A stretch of 34,840 bases of DNA from Rhodospirillaceae bacterium (GCA_020852595.1 JADZAK010000057.1:1-34840), one strand, 5' to 3'. Positions 13,996 to 22,640 are shown, counted from the first letter of the stretch. The notes: generated from the letters alone by a model not told the origin. A program made the numbers and translations.

Positions 13996-15210
13996 ATGAC
14001 GACAGCGCCGGGTGAACCGCTTCTCAATCTTATGTCGCCGGATGTGCTCCGGAATCCCTACCCCTCCTTCGACCGCCTGCGCGCCGCCGAGCCCGTGCAC
14101 CGGCTGCCGCTCGGCTTCGTCGTGCTGAGCCGTTACGACGATGTCAGCCTGGTCCTGAAAGACAAACGTTTCGGAAAAACCTTCGCCGAACGCATGACCC
14201 TTCGGAATGGGCCCGCCATCATGGACGAGCCGGTGTTCCGCAGCATGAGCAAGTGGATGATGTGGGTGAATCCGCCCGATCATACGCGGCTGCGCGGCCT
14301 CGTGACCAAGGCCTTCGTCTCCCGGCGCATGGAAGACATGCGCCCGCGCATCCAGGCCCAGGTCGACGCGATCATCGACAAGATGGAGAAGAAGGACGGC
14401 GGCGACCTGATCGCCGATTTCGCCTTCGCGCTTCCCGTGGGTGTGATCTGCGACATGCTGGGGATCCCGCAGGAAGACGTGCCGATGTTCATCGGCGCCG
14501 TCGCCAACGCCGCGAAACTGCTCGACCCCGTGATGCTGAGCCGCGCCGAGATCGACGAGGCCAACGGCCACTTCCAGAACATGGCCGACTATTTCGCGCG
14601 CCTGTTCGAACAGCGCCGCCGCGCGCCGGGCGGCGATCTGACCTCGCACCTTCTGGCCGCCGAGGAAGCCGGCGACAAGCTGTCGATGGAAGAACTGACC
14701 GCCAACATGATCCAGCTTTTCAGCGCGGGTCACGAGACAAGCATCAACCTCATCGGCAACGGGCTTCTCGCGCTCGCGCGGCATCCGGACCAGTTGGAGC
14801 TCCTGCGCAAGACCCCTTCCCTCACCGAGAACGCGGTGGAAGAAATGCTGCGTTACGATTCCCCCGTGCAGGCGGCGGGGCGCGATGCGATGGAGGACGT
14901 GGAGGTCGGCGGCGTCAAGCTGGCCAAAGGTGAAGCCCTCGTCTGCCTGCTGGGCGCGGCCAACCGCGATCCCGCGGTTTTCCCGGATCCGCATAAACTC
15001 GACATCACGCGCGCCAATACCAAACATGTGTCCTTCGGCGGAGGCAGCCATTTCTGCATCGGCGCGCAGCTTGCGCGCATCGAGGCGCAGGTGGCTTTCG
15101 AGACCCTGCTGCGGCGTTTGCCGAATCTGAAAATTCAAAACACCGACGCCCCGGACTGGCGTATGATGTTCGTCATTCGCGGCATGAATGTCCTGCCCGC
15201 GGCCTGGTAA
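13996..15210 (+). CDS. Cytochrome P450
   Basis: 404 residues, soluble bacterial class I length. The I-helix oxygen-binding motif is AGHETS (244-249). The K-helix ExxR is E283-x-x-R286 in EEMLRYDSPV. The haem loop is FGGGSHFCIGAQLAR with the ligand C354. C-helix WVNPPDHTRLRGLV contains the HxxxR that holds haem propionates. The start ATG 13996 follows GAGGGGGAACGC. No ferredoxin or ferredoxin reductase gene is adjacent, so electrons must come from a partner encoded elsewhere. Substrate unknown. A conserved-looking small gene follows 15 bases downstream. Confidence 0.95.
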   Translation: MTTAPGEPLLNLMSPDVLRNPYPSFDRLRAAEPVHRLPLGFVVLSRYDDVSLVLKDKRFGKTFAERMTLRNGPAIMDEPVFRSMSKWMMWVNPPDHTRLRGLVTKAFVSRRMEDMRPRIQAQVDAIIDKMEKKDGGDLIADFAFALPVGVICDMLGIPQEDVPMFIGAVANAAKLLDPVMLSRAEIDEANGHFQNMADYFARLFEQRRRAPGGDLTSHLLAAEEAGDKLSMEELTANMIQLFSAGHETSINLIGNGLLALARHPDQLELLRKTPSLTENAVEEMLRYDSPVQAAGRDAMEDVEVGGVKLAKGEALVCLLGAANRDPAVFPDPHKLDITRANTKHVSFGGGSHFCIGAQLARIEAQVAFETLLRRLPNLKIQNTDAPDWRMMFVIRGMNVLPAAW

Positions 15211-15225
15211 TGTCAAAGGAACGCC

Positions 15226-15813
15226 ATGGTCTCACGTTTCGCGCCCGGGGCCACGGTCTACGGGAAGGACGGCCGCTCTTACACCGTTGAGGCCGTGGAT
15301 AGCGGGACCGTCTATTGCACCGCCTCGAACGGCGCTGAAACCGAGTTTCCCGAAGCCACCCTATTCACCGAAACCGAATGGGCCGAGCGCGCCGCGCAGT
15401 CAAAACACGGCAAGCGCGAGGTGCCCTACCCGCGCCTGAGGCAGTCGCGCCACTTCGCGAGCACGGCCGCGAAAGTCACGGCCGCCGCGTCCGAGCAATT
15501 GCTGAGCCGCGTTTCGCGCCTGATGCCGAGCCTGCTCGATTTCGTGGCCTTCACCGTCGCCTCGGATATTTTGGCTGAAACCCACGACGACGACCTGATC
15601 GAACATTTGTCGATCGTCAAATGCCGGCAGGTCTTCGACGCCGCATCGCCTGAGGTGCGCGCCTCACTTGTCGCCCGCGTCCTCGCGGCGCAGCCGGAAG
15701 CGCTCGTGAGTGCGGCCGGACTTGGCGACAACCTCGTGCAGGCCATGGTGACCAAGGGACTTGAGCCCCTGGAACAGGCCTATGAAGACTTTCAGGACCG
15801 GCCCAGACGTTAA
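15226..15813 (+). CDS. Hypothetical protein downstream of P450
   Basis: 195 residues, not recognised. The N-terminal 55 residues look like a small beta domain (FAPGATVYGKDGRSYTVEAV, GTVYCTASNGAETEFPEATL), reminiscent of a short SH3-like barrel. A basic linker follows (KHGKREVPYPRLRQSRHF), then an alpha-helical region. There is no signal peptide or membrane segment. The start ATG 15226 has AAAGGA seven bases upstream and lies 15 bases after the P450 stop, so co-transcription with it is likely. It ends 10 bases before the convergent GIY-YIG gene. Confidence 0.7.
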   Translation: MVSRFAPGATVYGKDGRSYTVEAVDSGTVYCTASNGAETEFPEATLFTETEWAERAAQSKHGKREVPYPRLRQSRHFASTAAKVTAAASEQLLSRVSRLMPSLLDFVAFTVASDILAETHDDDLIEHLSIVKCRQVFDAASPEVRASLVARVLAAQPEALVSAAGLGDNLVQAMVTKGLEPLEQAYEDFQDRPRR

Positions 15814-15823
15814 ATCGGGGCCG

Positions 15824-16084
15824 CTAAACCAACGCGCTGGCAATCATCTTCCGAAGAGTCCTGTCGCGTTTGAGATGCCACTCGCGGCTCATGGCCGCGC
15901 GGCGATCGGTATGGCGCTCCGCATAAAGCAGGAACCACACCCGGCCTCGGGTGGAGCGCGCACCGGTGCCGTCGTTGTGTCTCGCGATCCGTTGATCGAG
16001 ATCGGTGGTCCAGCCCACGTACGTGCGGTGACCGCCTTTCCCCCGGCTGCCGATCACATAGACGTAGCAGCTATCCCCGCTCAT
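15824..16084 (-). CDS. GIY-YIG domain protein (UPF0213/YhbQ-like)
   Basis: 86 residues, the size of stand-alone GIY-YIG proteins. The motif pair is YVYVIGSR (residues 7-14) and TYVGWTTDLDQRIARHN (about 21-37), with the conserved Arg in QRIARHN. The later helix REWHLKRDRTLRKMIAS holds the acidic residue that binds metal in active nucleases. Such proteins are thought to act on nucleic acids, but their cellular role is poorly known. The start ATG overlaps the stop of the TPR-glycosyltransferase by four bases (16081-16084), so the two are translationally coupled. Confidence 0.88.
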   Translation of the reverse strand: MSGDSCYVYVIGSRGKGGHRTYVGWTTDLDQRIARHNDGTGARSTRGRVWFLLYAERHTDRRAAMSREWHLKRDRTLRKMIASALV

Positions 16085-17856
16085 GGCGTTTCGGTGACGG
16101 CGAACTCCCGCGGCGCGAGGCCGCCCGCGTGGCGTGCCCACATGGTCTCGAACGCGCGTTCGATATTGCGCGTATAGCGCAGGGTGTCGAACAGCGGCGC
16201 CGTGGCGCGGGCCTGCCGCAGACGATCTTTCAGCGCCGCGAGCGCGGCGGGATCGCGGGCCAGCCCAAGCGCGCGCGCTTCGTAGTCCGCGAGGGAACCG
16301 GTGATGAGCTCGGGCAACCCCACCGCCGTGAGAGCGCTGGCCGCGACCCGGCTGGCGAAGGTCTCGCCCGCACAGGTGAGAATCGGCAGCCCGCCCCATA
16401 AGGCGTCGCTGGCGGTGGTATGCGCGTTATAGGGAAAGGTATCGAGGAACAGATCGGCCGCGCCGTGGCGCGCAAGATGCGCGGCGATGGGAACGCGCTT
16501 GGCGAAGACAAGACGCTCCGGCGCGATGCCGCGCTTGGCGGCCTCGGCCCGCAGGTTGCGCGCCGCGGCCGCATTGTTTTCCAGAAGCCAAAACACGCTG
16601 CCCTCGACGGCGCCGAGCAGGCGCATCCAGACGTCGAACACGTCCGGCAGGATCTTGAAGCCGTCGTTGAAGCAACAGAACACGAAGCCGGATTGAGGCA
16701 GTCCCAGGTCCTTACGGGATGGCGGATGCAGCTTGCCGTAACGCGGCAGCGCGTTGGGCTGGTAGCAGTGTGGAAGCTGGACGATCCGTTCGCCGAAGTG
16801 AGCGCGATGTTCGAACGGCGTGAGCACCGGATCGCCGATCACGTAGTCATAACAGGACGCGGCGGCGGTGCCGGGATAGCCCAGGTAATTCACCTGGAGC
16901 GGCGCGACGCGGCGCGCGAACACGCCCGGCTGGCGATTGGTGTAGACATTGAGATCGACCGCGATATGCAGGCCTTCCGCGCGCGCGAGATCGGCAATCT
17001 CGTCCTCGGTGCGGTCCTCACACTCGATCATCCGCTCCATCGAGGTCTTGAGCTGCGCCCGCATGAAATCGCGCTTGCCCCCGACCGCGAAACCGACAAT
17101 CTCGAAGCGCGAGCGGTCGTGGGCTTCCAACATGCCGGCCATCAGATGCGCCGTTGCATGCGCGCAGAAGTCGGCGGAAAAATAACCGATGCGGATCTTC
17201 TCCGCGGGTTTTGACGCGGGCGATCCGGACTGCTGCGCGGCGTCGTTGAAATAGGCCGCGGCGGCCTTGCGTTGCTGCGCGGGTGTCGATGGCAGCGACA
17301 AGAGCCAGAACGGACGCGTGGCCGGCTGGCCGGCCTCCACCGCTTCAAGCAACGCCTTCAGGCGGCCGTCGAACCCGTCCCAGCGGCAGATCTGCATCGC
17401 ATAATGGAGCGCCCGGCCAAGGATGAACTTGATGTCCGGCTTCAGGCGCGCGGCGGCTTCAAGGTCGCTGACCCCGGTTTCGGTTTCACCGAGCGCGATG
17501 AAACACGTCCCGCGCGTCGCGAGCGCTTCGGGAAACTCCGGCGCGAATGAGAGAACCTTCAGGACATCGGCGAGCGCGTCGTGGTAGCGGCCAAGGTCCG
17601 CATAGGCGCGGGCCCGGACCGTCTGGGCGCGAAGGTCATACGTGCTGGAGGCCAGAGCCTCGTTCGCCAGTGTGACGGCCTCGGCGGGGCGGCCGGCGTC
17701 GCAGGCCAGCGCCGCACGGGCGCCGAGCGCCCCTGCCCGCGCGACCGTATTGCGCGGGTCCTTTGTCAGCACCTGCTCAAAGCGCAGGAGCGCCTCTTTG
17801 AGGCGCCCCTGTTCTTCGAGATCGATGGCTTCGTCGAGGATCGCGGCAATATCCAT
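16081..17856 (-). CDS. TPR and O-GlcNAc-transferase-like glycosyltransferase (GT41)
   Basis: 591 residues, cytoplasmic. The N-terminal 150 residues hold TPR helices (EEQGRLKEALLRFEQVLTKD, YADLGRYHDALADVLKVL, ALGETETGVSDLEAAARLKP). From about 215 comes the SPINDLY/OGT catalytic region: RIGYFSADFCAHATAHL, GLHIAVDLNVYTN, PLQVNYLGYPGTAAASCYDY, then the C-terminal donor half with FCCFNDGFKILPDVFDVWMR, LFLDTFPYNAHTTASDALWGGLP and GETFASRVAASAL. Alphaproteobacterial relatives such as Caulobacter FlmG glycosylate flagellins, but no flagellar gene is here, so the acceptor is unknown. ATG 17856 is the natural start. Confidence 0.92.
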   Translation of the reverse strand: MDIAAILDEAIDLEEQGRLKEALLRFEQVLTKDPRNTVARAGALGARAALACDAGRPAEAVTLANEALASSTYDLRAQTVRARAYADLGRYHDALADVLKVLSFAPEFPEALATRGTCFIALGETETGVSDLEAAARLKPDIKFILGRALHYAMQICRWDGFDGRLKALLEAVEAGQPATRPFWLLSLPSTPAQQRKAAAAYFNDAAQQSGSPASKPAEKIRIGYFSADFCAHATAHLMAGMLEAHDRSRFEIVGFAVGGKRDFMRAQLKTSMERMIECEDRTEDEIADLARAEGLHIAVDLNVYTNRQPGVFARRVAPLQVNYLGYPGTAAASCYDYVIGDPVLTPFEHRAHFGERIVQLPHCYQPNALPRYGKLHPPSRKDLGLPQSGFVFCCFNDGFKILPDVFDVWMRLLGAVEGSVFWLLENNAAAARNLRAEAAKRGIAPERLVFAKRVPIAAHLARHGAADLFLDTFPYNAHTTASDALWGGLPILTCAGETFASRVAASALTAVGLPELITGSLADYEARALGLARDPAALAALKDRLRQARATAPLFDTLRYTRNIERAFETMWARHAGGLAPREFAVTETP

Positions 17857-17889
17857 TGCCGCGAAACTAACAGACCGAGGGACTCGCCG

Positions 17890-19083
17890 CTATTGGGCTT
17901 GAACGCGCAGGCGATTCCGGCGCTTGAGCCACCACATGGAGATGCCCGTGACGACGAACAGCAGCGGCAGGAAACCCGACAGGAACACCAGGGTCCACCA
18001 GATCCAGCCCAGGCCGTTGCCGGCGTGGAACTGGCGCTGCCAGACGAGCCACTTGTCCTTGGTCGAATAGTTGGACTGCGGATCGCGCAGCTCGATCACG
18101 CTTTGCTTCCATTGGTCGAGGATCACCGTGGCTTGCGGGACGCCGTTGTAGTCGCCCGCGCGCGAGAACTGGATGCGGTACGGCTGATCGGGGCGCGGCG
18201 GGAAGTTGACGCTGCGCACCACGCCCCCCGGCACCGCGTCGAGGGCCAGCGACACGGCCTCGTCGACCGCCATGGCCTCCTGGCCGTCCACCGGCGTGAC
18301 GTTGATCGGGCGCGGATTGCGGGCTTCGCGCACCACCTGGCCGGCATCGACCATCGCGTTGATGCTGGTCGGGAAGCAGATGTACACGCCCGAGACGCTG
18401 ACCAGCACGAACACCAGCCAAGCCCAGATGCCGACCGCGCCGTGCATGTCGCGGTTGGTCTTGATGGCGCTCTTGCCGAATTTGAAGGTGAAGGCCTGTT
18501 TGATCTGGCTCTTGCGCGGCCACCACATCACCATCCCGGAAATCCCGAGGAAAGTCATGAACACGCCCAGCCAGCCGACGACCTGGCGGCCGTAAAGGCT
18601 GCCGGGCAGAAGCAGGCGGCCGTGGAGGTCGTGCATCATACGGTCGAAGGACATGCCTTGCGGGCGGCCCGGCGCCTGAGCCTGTTCGGCCGTCAGCGAG
18701 TCCGGCGCGACGCTCACGCGGATCTGGCCGGCGCCCGGCGGACCGGGACGAGCCCCCTCGCCTTCGGCGCGCGGCGCGGCGAAGCGCACCGTTGCCGCGC
18801 CTCCCGGCTTGCCCGGCGCGTCGTAGCCGGCAAGGCGCACGCCCTCGGGTGCGACAGCCTGCGCGGCCTGGATGATCTCAACGATGGGACGCTGCGGCGC
18901 CGAGGCCGGGTCGAAGCGCTCCGGCAGATGATCGATCATCTGCACGCTGCCCGACAAACCGAGCAATACGAACGGGATCGAGAAGATGATCCCCATCCAC
19001 AGATGAATCGTGGCGAGAAGCTTCTTGATCGAGAAGCTCGCGCCTTTGGAACGCAGCTGCGTTCCGGTTGTGATTTCAGTCAT
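17890..19083 (-). CDS. PepSY-associated transmembrane protein, iron-regulated type
   Basis: 397 residues with four predicted membrane helices, at about residues 22-50 (IHLWMGIIFSIPFVLLGLSG), 170-195, 225-250 and 355-385. Periplasmic PepSY parts lie between helices (MAVDEAVSLALDAVPGG). IHLWMG and MWWPRK are PepSY_TM family hallmarks. Proteins of this family are often encoded beside siderophore receptors and are proposed to reduce ferric-siderophore complexes or act as di-haem membrane reductases; conserved histidines in the helices would bind haem. It is downstream of the siderophore receptor on the same strand, 200 bases away. Confidence 0.88.
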   Translation of the reverse strand: MTEITTGTQLRSKGASFSIKKLLATIHLWMGIIFSIPFVLLGLSGSVQMIDHLPERFDPASAPQRPIVEIIQAAQAVAPEGVRLAGYDAPGKPGGAATVRFAAPRAEGEGARPGPPGAGQIRVSVAPDSLTAEQAQAPGRPQGMSFDRMMHDLHGRLLLPGSLYGRQVVGWLGVFMTFLGISGMVMWWPRKSQIKQAFTFKFGKSAIKTNRDMHGAVGIWAWLVFVLVSVSGVYICFPTSINAMVDAGQVVREARNPRPINVTPVDGQEAMAVDEAVSLALDAVPGGVVRSVNFPPRPDQPYRIQFSRAGDYNGVPQATVILDQWKQSVIELRDPQSNYSTKDKWLVWQRQFHAGNGLGWIWWTLVFLSGFLPLLFVVTGISMWWLKRRNRLRVQAQ

Positions 19084-19184
19084 GACTTTGCCACCGCCAA
19101 AAAAAGATCCGTTACGTCAAGAAGCACGGCCCGCCTCCACGCGGAACATGCCTGCGTTTACCTCGTACCGCCGAGAGAAGGAAT

Positions 19185-19233
19185 GAACGGCGGAGCTCTC
19201 GTAAAGGAGGAAAAACGAGAAGCTCCGCCGTTC
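19185..19233 (-). terminator. Long hairpin between siderophore receptor and PepSY_TM gene
   Basis: An 18-bp stem with a single bulged base: GAACGGCGGAGCTCTCGT (19185-19202) pairs with ACGAGAAGCTCCGCCGTTC (19215-19233) around the 12-base loop 19203-19214. On the coding (minus) strand no U-run follows, so it could be a rho-independent-like terminator or attenuator, or an mRNA-stabilising 3' end for the receptor message. Either would lower expression of the PepSY_TM gene relative to the receptor. Confidence 0.65.
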
Positions 19234-19283
19234 GAAGGCCGCGGTGGCGGTTGTGGAGCGCGGCCCGAGTTCCGTTGGTCTCC

Positions 19284-21578
19284 TTAGAAGCTGTAGTTCA
19301 TCGAGAGCGTGACCTGGCGCTTGTCGCCGGGCACGGTCCAGGGGCTGTTCGCGTTGTAGCGCACGCGCGTCAGGTACAGTTTGTTGAACAGGTTGGTCGC
19401 GTTGATCTGGACGCTGAGATTCTCCGTCGGCGCGTAGCTCACCATCGCGCGGTGCGTCCAGTAGCCCGGGGCGGTGACGAGCGGCGCGGCGCTGGTCACG
19501 TAGATCTTGCTCTGCTGCGTGAAGCCGTAACCGACCTGCACGTTGTAGGGCAGTTGATACGTCGTCCAGAAGCTCATGGCGTGCTTCGGGGTCTGCACCA
19601 TGGGGTTTCCGGCCTGCGGATCGACGATGCCGCGGGCGATGTCGATCAGCGGAATGCTGCGGATCACCTTGCTGTCCAGATAGGTGTAGTTGGCGAACAC
19701 CATCCACTCCGGCGTGATGGTGCCGGCCGCGCCGAGGGCGGCGCCGTCCACGCGCGCGCTGCCGTCCACCTGCTGCTCGGGGATCGTGGTGTCGGCCGAG
19801 GTCACGCGGAAGTTGGTCCGCGCGTTGCGGAACACCGAGGCCGTGAGTGAAAGCTGATCTTCCAGCAGGTTCCACTTGGCGCCGATTTCGTAGCTTTTGG
19901 CGGTTTCCGGCTCGACGAAACAGTTCGCGGCCGTGCAGGCGCCGTTGACCGAGGTCTTCGACGGCGTCTTGGAGTTGCCGTAGGCGATGTAGAGGCTGGC
20001 GTCCGGGATCGGCTTGTAGACGAGGCCCGCGCGGTAGGAGAACAGATCGTCGCTGTTCTTGAGCACGGGGCCCTGCGAGGTGAACGCGCCGGCGGCGCTG
20101 AAGGTACCGAGGGTGTTCGTGCCTTCGTTGTGCTCAAGACGCACGCCGCCGTTGAACTCGAATTGCTCGGAGAACTTGATCGCGTCGAAGGCGTAGATCG
20201 CCTGGTTGTTGAGCGACGCGTCGGTGGATCCGGATTGGATGAAATTCACCGGCCCGGTGTAAACGTGATCCGGATTGGCGATGCTCATCGGCGGCAAGGT
20301 CACCGTGCCGCCGGTCGGCGTGCGCAGCGAATTGCCGTTGGCGAGCGCGTAATCTTCCGTGGAGACCGACGCCCCGACGACCAGGGAATGGCCGATGCCG
20401 CCCGTCGCGAACTGCATCGAGACATCGGTCTGGTTATAGAGCATCTGGTTGCGGCCGTTGCGGGTCGTGCCGCCGCGCGTCAGCAGCAGGAAACCCGCCG
20501 GCGTACAGGCCGCGCCCGTCGCGAGGTTCGTGCCGTTCGCGAGACACCAGGTGCCTTGCGGCTGGTTCGCGATCGAGAGCTGGGTGACTTCCTGCCAGCG
20601 CGTGAGATTGCGCACATGGAAGGTGTCGGAGAAATCGTGCTCGATGATGGCGGTGGCGACGTCGAGATCGATCTCCTGCGTATCGACGTTGCTGTAGCCG
20701 TAGTAATTCGACGTATCGACGCCGGGCAGCAGGCCGTTGCTGAAGGCGTTCACGAAGTACGGAATACCGTACTGGGGAATATTGTTGTCGACCTGGTGGA
20801 GATAGCTGAGGGTGAAACGGGTCGGGGTTCCGAGACCGAAAGCGATGGACGGCGCGATGCCCCAGCGCTTGTAGTCTTCCACGTCGCGGCCCGGCACGTC
20901 GTTTTTATGTCCCATGGCGTTGATGCGGATCGCGATGGTGTCGGAGATCTGCTGGTTGGAATCGACCGTGCCGCGGAAGTAATTCGCGGTGCCGACGCCG
21001 GCGGACACGTCGGTGAAGCTTTCCGCGCGCGGGACCTTGGTCACGAGGTTGATGCTGCCGCCGACGCCGCCCGATCCCGAATAGACCGAGTTCGCGCCGC
21101 TGACGACTTCCACCTGCTCCAGGTTGAAGACGTCCGAACGGCTGTATTGGCCGGTGTCGCGCACGCCGTCGACCGTGATGTCGCTGGACGCCGTATAGCC
21201 GCGCAGGTTCACGCTGTCGCCGTAGCCGCCGCCGCCTTCACCGGCGCCGAAGGTGATGCCCGGAACGGTGGACAGCACATCGCGCAGGCTGAGGAGGTTC
21301 TGGTCCTTGATCACCGCCTGGGGGATGACGGTGATGGTTTGCGGGGTGTCGAGCAGCGGCGCCGTGTACTTCGGCGATGCCGGGCTCTCGACTTTATATT
21401 CCTGCGGCGCGTCTTCCTCGACGCCGACAGCCGGGACGGCCAGGGGCTGGCCGCTCTGCGCGAAAGCGGGCGCGCTAAAGACCACGGCGGTGGTGCTCAA
21501 AAGAGCGTAAAGCGCGCCGCGGCTGCCGCGGTCGCGGGTGAAGGTCATGTCGGAGGCCGGCATCATTCTCGACGTCAT
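19284..21578 (-). CDS. TonB-dependent siderophore receptor, catecholate/Fiu-like
   Basis: 764 residues. The signal peptide ends near residue 41 (SAPAFA-QS). The N-terminal EYKVESPASPKYTAPLLDTPQTITVIP and the plug (LRDVLSTVPGITFGAGEGGGG, VNLRGYTASSDITVDGVRD, VEVVSGANSVYSGSGGVGG) are those of TonB-dependent siderophore receptors. The barrel ends VTLSMNYSF with a terminal Phe. No STN domain is present, so control should be through Fur rather than FecR. ATG 21578 has GAGGGG ten bases upstream; an in-frame ATG at 21548 is possible but has no ribosome site. It is divergent from tonB across a promoter with repeated Fur-like motifs. Confidence 0.93.
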   Translation of the reverse strand: MTSRMMPASDMTFTRDRGSRGALYALLSTTAVVFSAPAFAQSGQPLAVPAVGVEEDAPQEYKVESPASPKYTAPLLDTPQTITVIPQAVIKDQNLLSLRDVLSTVPGITFGAGEGGGGYGDSVNLRGYTASSDITVDGVRDTGQYSRSDVFNLEQVEVVSGANSVYSGSGGVGGSINLVTKVPRAESFTDVSAGVGTANYFRGTVDSNQQISDTIAIRINAMGHKNDVPGRDVEDYKRWGIAPSIAFGLGTPTRFTLSYLHQVDNNIPQYGIPYFVNAFSNGLLPGVDTSNYYGYSNVDTQEIDLDVATAIIEHDFSDTFHVRNLTRWQEVTQLSIANQPQGTWCLANGTNLATGAACTPAGFLLLTRGGTTRNGRNQMLYNQTDVSMQFATGGIGHSLVVGASVSTEDYALANGNSLRTPTGGTVTLPPMSIANPDHVYTGPVNFIQSGSTDASLNNQAIYAFDAIKFSEQFEFNGGVRLEHNEGTNTLGTFSAAGAFTSQGPVLKNSDDLFSYRAGLVYKPIPDASLYIAYGNSKTPSKTSVNGACTAANCFVEPETAKSYEIGAKWNLLEDQLSLTASVFRNARTNFRVTSADTTIPEQQVDGSARVDGAALGAAGTITPEWMVFANYTYLDSKVIRSIPLIDIARGIVDPQAGNPMVQTPKHAMSFWTTYQLPYNVQVGYGFTQQSKIYVTSAAPLVTAPGYWTHRAMVSYAPTENLSVQINATNLFNKLYLTRVRYNANSPWTVPGDKRQVTLSMNYSF

Positions 21579-21599
21579 ATGAAATAGTCCCCTCGAAAC

Positions 21600-21810
21600 G
21601 AATAAGTGATAATGCGAATCAATATTGATGCGAGTGACTATTAATTGCGATTCTTGGTAACCGCAAGCGAAAAATTACAGCGCTTATTTTGGACCCAGAA
21701 TCTTAAGCTATTGATTTTACGTAAATATTTAACGTGCGCTGCGGTGTTCTTTATAAATATCGAACGTGACAATGATTCGCAATTGCATTACTAATGATTC
21801 GCGTTTGCGA
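21600..21810. promoter_or_regulatory. Divergent iron-responsive promoter with repeated Fur-like motifs
   Basis: This 273-base gap is strikingly AT-rich for this genome. AATGATTCGC occurs as a direct repeat at 21771-21780 and 21793-21802, exactly 22 bp apart (two helical turns). Near the receptor the inverted form GCGAATCAAT lies at 21614-21623, overlapping the palindrome ATCAATATTGAT (21618-21629). GATAAT (21608-21613) sits just before it. This GAAT-x-ATTC type of sequence resembles alphaproteobacterial Fur boxes. One cluster lies near each gene, so tonB and the receptor are probably co-repressed when iron is plentiful. Confidence 0.7.
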
Positions 21811-21851
21811 TGTTTTACCCGTTTTAATCACACTGTTTCGTTTTTCCCGCG

Positions 21852-22634
21852 ATGAACAGCCTGACCACTCCTCGCCCGCTTCTTGATGCGCCGTACGCCT
21901 CCAGCGGCCTCGCCTCACAGCCCTTGTCCCTGAAGGACTTCGCGCACACGGCGCAGCCCGATCCCTTGTCGAAGGGACAGCGCGCCTTCGGCGGCGCGGT
22001 CGCGCTCGGGATTCAGGTGCTTTTCATTCTCGGGGTCGCCTACGGCACCATGCGCGAGATCGCGCCGCAGCTTGAAAACCTCACCATCGTCAACGTGCTG
22101 GAAGAAACGCCGGTGCTCGAAGAGCCGCCGCCGCCCCCGCCGCCGATGATGATCGCCGCGCCGGTGCTGACGATGCAGATGCCGGTGGTCACCATCACCC
22201 CGCCCGAGCCGCCCAAGACGGCGCCGACGGCCGTGGTCTCGGACACGCCGCCGCCGCCCCCGCCGCGCGTCGACGACGGCGAGCGCATGCGCCAGGTCAC
22301 CGATTTCCAGCGCGCGCTTCAGCGCCATCTGCTGCGTCAGCTGATGTATCCGCCGCAAGCGCGTGCGCGCCGGGAGGAAGGCATCGTCTACGTGCGCGTG
22401 GCCATGAGCCGCGCCGGCCACGTCATTTCCGCGAAGGTCCAGGATGCGTCGGATTTCCCGCAGCTCAACGCCGAAGCCGTCGCCGTCATTCAGCGCGCGC
22501 AGCCGCTGCCGCTGCCGCCGCCCGCGGTGATGGGCGAGCCGGTCGACCTGATCATTCCGGTGACGTTCAATTTACGCGGCGGCCGTGGGGGCCGCGGCGG
22601 CGGACGCGGCGGCGATCACCACCGCGCGGAATAG
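21852..22634 (+). CDS. tonB: Energy transducer TonB with Arg/Gly-rich tail
   Basis: 260 residues. One membrane anchor is at about 46-66 (AFGGAVALGIQVLFILGVAYG), followed by a Pro-rich periplasmic spacer (EEPPPPPPPMM, TPPPPPPRVDD). The TonB C-terminal domain is at about 150-240 (LRQLMYPPQARARREEGIVY, VRVAMSRAGHVISAKV, IQRAQPLPLPPP). It couples the proton-motive force from ExbBD to outer-membrane receptors. After the domain there is an unusual tail of Gly and Arg repeats (RGGRGGRGGGRGG) ending in His and acidic residues. No exbB or exbD is next to it. ATG 21852 lacks a strong ribosome site. Its promoter is shared with the divergent siderophore receptor. Confidence 0.92.
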   Translation: MNSLTTPRPLLDAPYASSGLASQPLSLKDFAHTAQPDPLSKGQRAFGGAVALGIQVLFILGVAYGTMREIAPQLENLTIVNVLEETPVLEEPPPPPPPMMIAAPVLTMQMPVVTITPPEPPKTAPTAVVSDTPPPPPPRVDDGERMRQVTDFQRALQRHLLRQLMYPPQARARREEGIVYVRVAMSRAGHVISAKVQDASDFPQLNAEAVAVIQRAQPLPLPPPAVMGEPVDLIIPVTFNLRGGRGGRGGGRGGDHHRAE

Positions 22635-22640
22635 CCGCGG

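Noticed and set aside
13867-15216. 449-codon minus-strand frame opposite the P450
   Set aside because: The P450 on the plus strand has all catalytic motifs; the opposite frame has none.
17581-19287. 568-codon plus-strand frame over the PepSY_TM gene
   Set aside because: His/Arg/Asp-rich antisense shadow crossing two real genes and the intergenic hairpin.
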